Shown here one piece after another: positions 27,942 to 34,601 of a stretch of 34,601 nucleotides of DNA (within the stretch, counting starts at the first letter, position 1; each line of letters begins with the position of its first letter). The stretch comes from Phytophthora quininea (taxonomy: Eukaryota > Oomycota > Peronosporomycetes > Peronosporales > Peronosporaceae): NCBI GenBank assembly GCA_011947345.1, contig JAAVTG010000410.1:1-34601 (forward strand), in the 5' to 3' direction. Below the pieces are notes generated by a model. It was not told the origin of the DNA, ran no database searches, and worked only from the letters and a program-made list of their open reading frames with translations. A program made the translations under genes and the position numbers.

Positions 27942-28631
27942 GACAGACAAGAGATATCGCTGCTGGACGGACGCAAACGGAGACTTTCGCTGAAGAGTCA
28001 GTCGCACTTCAGATCCCTTACGAAAATGTAGCCATTTTGGTTTAACACTGCTACGACCAGTAGAATTGCCGGTGGAGGACGAGACGGAGGAAACAAGACG
28101 GCCCAGCATTGAGGAAGTAAAGCCGTCAAGTTACTGAAGGACGGAGCGAGCAGCCCCACCCCGAGGCGTCAACACTGGCGAACTTATCTCGCATACAATT
28201 TTCAAAACGCCACGTGGTGACTCACGTCAGGACGGCGGTGTCAAGAAGTCTTTGGCCATTTTGCAGGGCAAACTCGTCCAGTTTGAGCTTGACTCAAGGG
28301 GCCGCTTGTGCGACTCTGGCATGCTTTTGAGGAAGGCCTGGTGGCGGCACATGTTTGGCTATTGTATGCGGCAAAAGTGAACAGTTGGGTCGTGTCACCG
28401 AACTGCTGGTAGCGGATCTGGAGGCTCAAGAGCAGCTTCCAGCTCTTGGTGATGTCAGGAACGTCTGAGATCTCCACGGTCTCAAGTGTTTGAAATGACA
28501 ATGGAGTCCACGTCTTCGGGCTCGCTGCGCTTGACACGGTGCCATGCTGTTCGAACAGCTAGTTCATCACACTGTTCGACATTTTCGGCTGATCGAGACA
28601 ACTTTGAGTCGGCTGGATGAATACCTTGAGT
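27942..28631 (-). pseudogene. SWEET copy 2 upstream region and coding relic
   Basis: Second copy of 18551-19240, with the same minus-strand pieces (ETVEISDVPDITKSW, RYQQFGDTTQLF) at about 28370-28540. No intact gene. Confidence 0.5.
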
Positions 28632-28686
28632 TGTCCCTTTGGAACGGCCACCGACAGCAACATTGTCGAGTGTTGTCGTCTAGCAA

Positions 28687-28702
28687 GCTCATTCTCAAAC
28701 TT
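28687..28702 (+). promoter_or_regulatory. Core promoter of TG7
   Basis: GCTCATTCTCAAACTT, 73 bp before the ATG. Confidence 0.65.
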
Positions 28703-28774
28703 CCCAGCTTCCTGGCAAGTTTCCGGCATCACCTCCACTTTACTGCATTTGTCGTATCATCAGCAAAAACGACT

Positions 28775-30592
28775 ATGGTGACCATTTCCCGTTCAATCGC
28801 GCTCATTGCCGCTGCGGCAGCCGCCACAACAGGGTTGATCCAAGCCTCACCACTCAAATACAACCCGTACACGGCCGTCGACTCCGTGCCGCTGACTGCT
28901 TCCCACCCGGCCTTTGGTGGTAAGGTCAACGACGACTGCGTCCAGCCAACGATCCCTGAAGACCCCAACCAAGCCGTGGCCGAGTCGATGGTGATTCAAG
29001 CTCGCAAGCTGCGTCGTATGGAGGAAAGCCACAGCTCTGACATCACCGACCTGGAGAAATACTTCGGCGAGAGCATGGAGGTGAACTTCAACACCCTGAA
29101 GGAGAAGTACGCATCGACCTCTGCGCCTACCTCACCATGGCCGAGCAGCTACTGGCCGAGCTACCAAGACGGTATCAACTTCCAGTGGAAGCAGGGGAAC
29201 CGTCCGCGTCTGAGAAGTACGCGACGGCTTACGGCAAGGACGTGACCAAGTTCATGGACCAAATCTCACTGAAGTATGGCGTCGACAGTCAGCAGAGCAC
29301 GCCTTGCTCGACCGACACGGACTGCAATGGCAATGGCGTGTGTGCGAAGCGTGCAGGCAAATCAACAGGTTACTGCATCCCCACTTGGCACGGCATTTGC
29401 CACGCGTGGTCTCCGGCTGCGATCCTGGAGCAAGAGCCGCAGTGCGACGTGGAGAAGAACGGCGTAACCTTCCACGTCTTCGACATTAAAGCGCTCCTGA
29501 GTGAAATGTACGCTGAAGCCAACCTCAAGACCGTGTTCACTGGTGCTCGTTACAACGGCCCAGAGGATCGTGCTAGCAAGGACCAGTTTGGCCGATACAC
29601 GGACCAAAGCCGTCGCGACTTGGGTGCCGGCTACTTCCATATCGCGCTAACCAACATCATGGGCAAGCACCAGCAGTCGTTCGTTGTTGACATCTCAGCG
29701 GGTCCGGAGGTGTGGAACCAACCTGCGCGGTCCTACGAGGTGCAGACGATGGAGCTCGTGGACGTAGGCGAGGCGTCTCAAAAGTACTTTGGCACGTCGT
29801 CGTACCCGTTCAACAGCGAGATGGTCTACTTGGCTTACACGCAGACCACGTTCAGCTACATCAGCGAAGATATGGATACAGACGGCCCGATGGTTTCTTC
29901 CGGTGGGGTCAGCAAGTACACGCAATCGAAAAACTACGAGTACTTGCTGGAGCTGGACGCCAACTACAACATCATCGGCGGCGAGTGGCTGGACCAGTCG
30001 AAGGCAGACCACCCCGACTTTCTGTGGTTCCCCACCCAAAGCCCGACTCCTCGCTCGTGACCGACTCCGGTCTGAGCGTGGCGGAAGTCCAGGAGCTGCA
30101 TCACATGTCGCTGTCGTGCAGTTCAGGATCGTCATCTACGCCTCAAGCTACTACTCAGTCGCCTGGAATCGTGGGAGACGGCACTCCAGCATCAACTGCA
30201 GGGTCTAACGGGGACGATGGCGCTGGCTTCTTCATCAACCTCTTCGGCAACAACGCCCCGGCTGCCAGCAACGAAGACAACGTTGTAGGGGTCACCCCGG
30301 ACTTCATCAGCTTGGCGGCTGGGTCCAAGGACCAACAAGAGCAAACGTCGTCTCAGAGCTCGCCCTCGACACCAACCTCGCAGCCAAACTCGCCCCAGAC
30401 TCCAGTGGTGACGCCCCCGGGAGAAACCGAACGCCGTCCCAGACGATCCCGATCGTCCCCAGCGTTGGCAGCCCCACGACATCGACGCCCAGCGCATCGA
30501 CGCCGGACTTCGTGCCTAACCAGCAGCCGACGCCAAACTCGCCCGAGGCGACACCTGCTCCGAGCGAGCCTACCGTGCACTTCGTGTGCTAA
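28775..30592 (+). CDS. Transglutaminase elicitor TG7, array copy; three frame breaks
   Basis: Same protein as TG6. The ATG (28775) opens MVTISRSIALIAAAAAATTG. The frame holds to about 29195, where one C is missing after FQWKQG, exactly as in TG6. It resumes and covers GICHAWSPAAI, FHIALTNIMGKHQQSFVVD and VWNQPARSYEV, then breaks after WFPT near 30033 (shared with TG4 and TG6). A third break near 30421 in the CCCCCGGGAGAAACC run is private to this copy. Length is 1818 nt, three short of the intact 1821, matching three one-base losses. It is transcribed away from SWEET copy 2. An in-frame ATG at 28544 extends the frame upstream but lies before the core promoter. Confidence 0.85.
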
Positions 30593-30631
30593 GAAGCTGT
30601 CGTGTAGAAGAGAATTGGCGTCCTGCCGATC

Positions 30632-30637
30632 AATAAA
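30632..30637 (+). terminator. Polyadenylation signal AATAAA of TG7
   Basis: AATAAA 40 bp after the TG7 stop. Confidence 0.55.
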
Positions 30638-30857
30638 GCATTTTGTGCCATTGCATTGCATCGGTATAGTCTCCTTTGTGAGCCACTGGATGACCGAGAC
30701 GCAGACAAGCGTAGTCATCGAGAAACACCGCAACAGCGCCGAAAAGCGAGCAATGTCGGTGTTTAAGCGACGTTTTCTACTTCCTTAATTCGAAACACAA
30801 TCAATCCCAGCACGTTCTGCACAAGTAGGAAAAGTGTTTGCCCTTGAAACTTACTAT

Positions 30858-31019
30858 CTACTCTTCACATGAGTTGGACAGTTCAAGCAACTCTAGGACA
30901 TCAGCGTAACTCAGACCCGTGTCAGTGATAGCTGATGCGGCAGGTTTGCTGGTCGGGAACCACAAAAAGTCGGGATGGTCTTCCTTTAATCTGCCGACCC
31001 AATCGCCACCGACGATGTT
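30858..31019 (-). pseudogene. TG3-like 3' fragment, copy c
   Basis: Same fragment as at 24193-24354, inverted. It encodes NIVGGDWVGRLKEDHPDF through LELSNSCEE, with one Lys-to-Asn change, in a frame open to an ATG at 31139. Confidence 0.75.
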
Positions 31020-31183
31020 GCTACATGAAGCCGACGTTTGCTCCAAAGACTTGGGACCTGCAAATACTGCACCGGTAGTATAGTACTTCAGAAAAGACAA
31101 AACGGAATGTATTGTAAGTCCTTGCTGGACTCCTTGCAAAGGCTGCTAGTGTATGCTACAGTGGGTCAGAATTCAATGCCACC

Positions 31184-31711
31184 TTACAGGAAGTAGGTGA
31201 CCACGGCTGCCGTCGCAACGCCCAACGTGCCAACCACTTGCGAGGCACCGCTCGAACCCGAAGCCGACGAGCCCGATGACGACGACGTCGAAGAACCCGA
31301 AGACGTAGCGGACGACGCAGTGCCCGACGACCCCGTGGTGGTGGCGCTGGAGCCTCCTGTGCTGGCGGCCGTCGACGAGGTGCCGCCGGCGGAGGATCCG
31401 GCAGTGGATCCACCTGTGGTCGCGGCACCGCCAACCGAACCGGCAGTAGAGGTCGATCCTCCGGTGGTGGCAGCAGCGCCCGATGATCCGGCGGTCGAAG
31501 CAGGGGAAGCGCCAGCGGCTCCAGTCGATCCAGTAGCACCGGTAGCCCCAGTAGCACCGGTAGCTCCAGTCGCTCCGGTAGCGCCGGTTGCTCCGGTGGC
31601 GCCGGTCGATCCGGTGGTGGTGGTGGCAGCGGTGGTGGCTGCGCCGCCGTTTTGGGCGGTGGTTCCGGCGATGGCGAGCGCGGCGATGAGGAGAACCTGG
31701 AAGACCTTCAT
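31184..31711 (-). CDS. Mucin-like, Thr/Ser/Gly/Ala-rich secreted protein, copy 3 (intact; possible GPI anchor)
   Basis: This intact 175-residue frame starts [20 protein letters not shown], a strong signal peptide. Residues of about 35-60 are perfect GAT tripeptide repeats (GATGATGATGATG), followed by blocks such as [20 protein letters not shown] and [11 protein letters not shown]. The C terminus ([21 protein letters not shown], about the last 20 residues) is a short hydrophobic tail after small residues, which fits a GPI-attachment signal. No enzymatic domain exists. The product is probably an O-glycosylated surface or wall protein (inference from composition). An in-frame ATG at 31831 would put 40 residues before the leader and is disfavoured. 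The GAT repeats resemble Gly-X-Y collagen spacing, but without Pro. It is the best copy of the four. Confidence 0.8.
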   Translation of the reverse strand: MKVFQVLLIAALAIAGTTAQNGGAATTAATTTTGSTGATGATGATGATGATGATGATGATGSTGAAGASPASTAGSSGAAATTGGSTSTAGSVGGAATTGGSTAGSSAGGTSSTAASTGGSSATTTGSSGTASSATSSGSSTSSSSGSSASGSSGASQVVGTLGVATAAVVTYFL

Positions 31712-31767
31712 GGTGGTTGGAGTGGTGGTGATGGTAGTTGGTACAGGTGGTTGGTGACTTGCGGGGT

Positions 31768-31782
31768 AAGTTTGAGAATGCG
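31768..31782 (-). promoter_or_regulatory. Promoter block of mucin-like copy 3
   Basis: The minus strand reads CGCATTCTCAAACTT, 57 bp before the ATG. Confidence 0.55.
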
Positions 31783-32189
31783 ATTCCAGGCAGAGAACTC
31801 CGAGCGATTCGAGCCCAGAGGAAGCGACCATGGTCTCGGATGGCTGCTCTCATGGAAAGCCGTTGCGTTGCCTCGGTCGTATGCAGATATCGCACAGACT
31901 AAGATCCGAGCAGCCACACAGGAAGCACTTGCGCACTGCTATAGCCCTGGTCTCAGTGCAATCTGCTTTCGCGCAGTCTAGTTGCGCTAGAGGCGCAACG
32001 GCAAGTTGTCTCGGGTTTGGCTCTACATGTAGTAGAGCAGCACGTTGTGGGTTCTAGCTCGTGAGCAGGAGGTTTTGAGGCCCCAGCGATTTAGTCAAGT
32101 GGTTAATCTCATGGCAGGCAGCATGGTATTTAATCCCACAAAGAGCAGGTGGTTGGAAACACAGTTTCGGTAGTCTGGAGACGATGACG

Positions 32190-32459
32190 GTGTTTCCCCT
32201 ATCCATCCCTGCAGGACCTGAAATCTTCGAGTCTTGATCGTTGCTCATTTCTCTCTATTGGAAAGCCCGTTATTCGTCTTCGCCCTGTTCAGCGCGACCG
32301 CTACCACAAGTTCATCGGCAAAATAAATACTAGTACACTCTTGGACGACAAAAGCGAAGCTCGATCTGGTATATACGGACAGCAACCACCATACGTTGTG
32401 GCTTACCATTTGAGATTTACTCGCCGACCTGAGAAGCTCCTATAGAAAATTCGCGACAT
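32190..32459. repeat. Asymmetric spacer at the centre of palindrome B, unit 2
   Basis: This 270-bp sequence is nearly identical to 22758-23026 and in the same orientation, with a few one-base indels. It holds no recognisable gene. Confidence 0.85.
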
Positions 32460-32864
32460 CGTCATCGTCTCCAGACTACCGAAACTGTGTTTCCAACCAC
32501 CTGCTCTTTGTGGGATTAAATACCATGCTGCCTGCCATGAGATTAACCACTTGACTAAATCGCTGGGGCCTCAAAACCTCCTGCTCACGAGCTAGAACCC
32601 ACAACGTGCTGCTCTACTACATGTAGAGCCAAACCCGAGACAACTTGCCGTTGCGCCTCTAGCGCAACTAGACTGCGCGAAAGCAGATTGCACTGAGACC
32701 AGGGCTATAGCAGTGCGCAAGTGCTTCCTGTGGCTGCTCGGATCTTAGTCTGTGCGATATCTGCATACGACCGAGGCAACGCAACGGCTTTCCATGAGAG
32801 CAGCCATCCGAGACCATGGTCGCTTCCTCTGGGCTCGAATCGCTCGGAGTTCTCTGCCTGGAAT

Positions 32865-32879
32865 CGCATTCTCAAACTT
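32865..32879 (+). promoter_or_regulatory. Promoter block of mucin-like copy 4
   Basis: CGCATTCTCAAACTT, 57 bp before the ATG at 32936. Confidence 0.55.
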
Positions 32880-32935
32880 ACCCCGCAAGTCACCAACCAC
32901 CTGTACCAACTACCATCACCACCACTCCAACCACC

Positions 32936-33458
32936 ATGAAGGTCTTCCAGGTTCTCCTCATCGCCGCGCTCGCCATCGCCGGAACCACCGCCCAAAACGG
33001 CGGCGCAGCCACCACCGCTGCCACCACCACCGGATCGACCGGCGCCACCGGAGCAACCGGCGCTACCGGAGCGACTGGAGCTACCGGTGCTACTGGGGCT
33101 ACCGGTGCTACTGGATCGACTGGAGCCGCTGGCGCTTCCCCCTTCGACCGCCGGATCATCGGGCGCTGCTGCCACCACCGGAGGATCGACCTCTACTGCC
33201 GGTTCGGTTGGCGGTGCCGCGACCACAGGTGGATCCACTGCCGGATCCTCCGCCGGCGGCACCTCGTCGACGGCCGCCAGCACAGGAGGCTCCAGCGCCA
33301 CCACCACGGGGTCGTCGGGCACTGCGTCGTCCGCTACGTCTTCGGGTTCTTCGACGTCGTCGTCATCGGGCTCGTCGGCTTCGGGTTCGAGCGGTGCCTC
33401 GCAAGTGGTTGGCACGTTGGGCGTTGCGACGGCAGCCGTGGTCACCTACTTCCTGTAA
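32936..33458 (+). pseudogene. Mucin-like secreted protein, copy 4 (frame damaged)
   Basis: Same gene as 31184-31711, 523 nt long. It lacks one ACC codon in the Thr run near 33030 and two bases near 33139 (CCCCCTTCGACC), so the frame opened at the signal peptide goes out of register after AAGAS. The remaining frame, from [14 protein letters not shown] to the hydrophobic tail, is intact to the TAA at 33456-33458. Confidence 0.78.
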
Positions 33459-33622
33459 GGTGGCATTGAATTCTGACCCACTGTAGCATACACTAGCAGC
33501 CTTTGCAAGGAGTCCAGCAAGGACTTACAATACATTCCGTTTTGTCTTTTCTGAAGTACTATACTACCGGTGCAGTATTTGCAGGTCCCAAGTCTTTGGA
33601 GCAAACGTCGGCTTCATGTAGC

Positions 33623-33779
33623 AACATCGTCGGTGGCGATTGGGTCGGCAGATTAAGGAAGACCATCCCGACTTTTTGTGGTTCCCGACCAGCAAACCTG
33701 CCGCATCAGCTATCACTGACACGGGTCTGAGTTACGCTGATGTCCTAGAGTTGAACTGTCCAAGTCATGTGAAGAGTAG
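33623..33779 (+). pseudogene. TG3-like 3' fragment, copy d
   Basis: Same fragment as at 24193-24354, with one A missing near 33656 and a four-base deletion near 33753 (TTGAACTG for TTGCTTGAACTG), so the frame is lost. Confidence 0.75.
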
Positions 33780-33999
33780 ATAGTAAGTTTCAAGGGCAAA
33801 CACTTTTCCTACTTGTGCAGAACGTGCTGGGATTGATTGTGTTTCGAATTAAGGAAGTAGAAAACGTCGCTTAAACACCGACATTGCTCGCTTTTCGGCG
33901 CTGTTGCGGTGTTTCTCGATGACTACGCTTGTCTGCGTCTCGGTCATCCAGTGGCTCACAAAGGAGACTATACCGATGCAATGCAATGGCACAAAATGC

Positions 34000-34005
34000 T
34001 TTATT
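34000..34005 (-). terminator. Polyadenylation signal AATAAA of TG8
   Basis: AATAAA on the minus strand, 40 bp past the TG8 stop. Confidence 0.55.
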
Positions 34006-34044
34006 GATCGGCAGGACGCCAATTCTCTTCTACACGACAGCTTC

Positions 34045-34601
34045 TTAGCACACGAAGTGCACGGTAGGCTCGCTCGGAGCAGGTGTCGCCTCGGGCGAGT
34101 TTGGCGTCGGCTGCTGGTTAGGCACGAAGTCCGGCGTCGATGCGCTGGGCGTCGATGTCGTGGGGCTGCCAACGCTGGGGACGATCGGGATCGTCTGGGA
34201 CGGCGTTCGGTTTCCTCCGGGGGCGTCACCACTGGAGTCTGGGGCGAGTTTGGCTGCGAGGTTGGTGTCGAGGGCGAGCTCTGAGACGACGTTTGCTCTT
34301 GTTGGTCCTTGGACCCAGCCGCCAAGCTGATGAAGTCCGGGGTGACCCTACAACGTTGTCTTCGTTGCTGGCAGCCGGGGCGTTGTTGCCGAAGAGGTTG
34401 ATGAAGAAGCCAGCGCCATCGTCCCCGTTAGACCCTGCAGTTGATGCTGGAGTGCCGTCTCCCACGATTCCAGGCGACTGAGTAGTAGCTTGAGGCGTAG
34501 ATGACGATCCTGAACTGCACGACAGCGACATGTGATGCAGCTCCTGGACTTCCGCCACGCTCAGACCGGAGTCGGTCACGAGCGAGGAGTCAGGCTTTTG
34601 G
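34045..34601 (-). CDS. Transglutaminase elicitor TG8, 3' part only (runs off the right edge)
   Basis: This is the tail region of another array copy: LVTDSGLSVAEVQELHHMSL, NGDDGAGFFINLFGNNAPAA and the Ser/Gln/Pro-rich end to VHFVC and TAA (34045-34047). Breaks occur near 34215 (one G missing in a GGG run) and near 34348 (one C missing). At the very edge it has four A residues on the minus strand (CCAAAAGCC) where TG4, TG6 and TG7 have three, so this copy may lack the frame break they share. The catalytic part lies outside the window. Confidence 0.8.

Larger units (their letters stand above)
28632..32189. repeat. Array module X, unit 2 (plus orientation)
   Basis: Direct repeat of 19241-22757, carrying TG7, the TG3-like fragment and mucin-like copy 3. 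It is about 41 bp longer than the unit-1 copy because unit 1 has many single-base deletions. Confidence 0.9.
32460..34601. repeat. Array module X, inverted, unit 2 (cut by the window edge)
   Basis: Reverse complement of the right part of 28632-32189. It includes mucin-like copy 4, a TG3-like fragment and the 3' part of TG8. Confidence 0.9.

Overview
The window comes from an oomycete, almost certainly Phytophthora. It carries repeated secreted transglutaminase elicitors with the Pep-13 core VWNQP, an RXLR-type effector, a SWEET/MtN3 sugar transporter, introns of about 59 nt in an Nse4 gene, and oomycete core promoters of the form GCTCATTYYNCAWTTT. No prokaryotic operon, tRNA or rRNA gene was seen.

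Layout. 1-3100: the tail of an unknown gene (+), a GyrI-like effector-binding protein (-), and a five-exon Nse4 homologue of the SMC5/6 complex (+). 3107-4866: transglutaminase elicitor TG1 (-). 4965-7800: gene-poor, with a decayed non-LTR retrotransposon. 7814-8286: RXLR-like effector with a broken frame (-). 8861-12721: TG2 (-), an elicitor with a very long tandem TYSPE stalk. 13603-14974: TG3 (+), compact.

From about 14822 to the right edge the DNA is a nested array. A module X (3.5 kb: TG gene, truncated TG3-like 3' fragment, mucin-like secreted protein gene) alternates in orientation around two different centres: a 2.0-kb loop holding a SWEET gene, and a 269-270 bp spacer. The order is X'rc-SWEET-X-spacer-Xrc-SWEET-X-spacer-Xrc, a tandem period of about 9.38-9.43 kb. 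This gives TG4 to TG8, two SWEET copies, four mucin-like copies and four TG 3' fragments, all nearly identical apart from small indels.

The locus encodes extracellular products expected at the host interface (transglutaminases, mucin-like surface proteins, an effector) plus a sugar transporter. TG and mucin-like genes share a 13-nt core-promoter block, so they may be transcribed together.

Caveat: single-base deletions, often in homopolymers, recur throughout, including in the conserved Nse4 gene. Many 'frameshifts' may therefore be assembly errors, and the near-perfect inverted copies could be partly an assembly artefact. TG copies are numbered by position; no standard gene names are implied.
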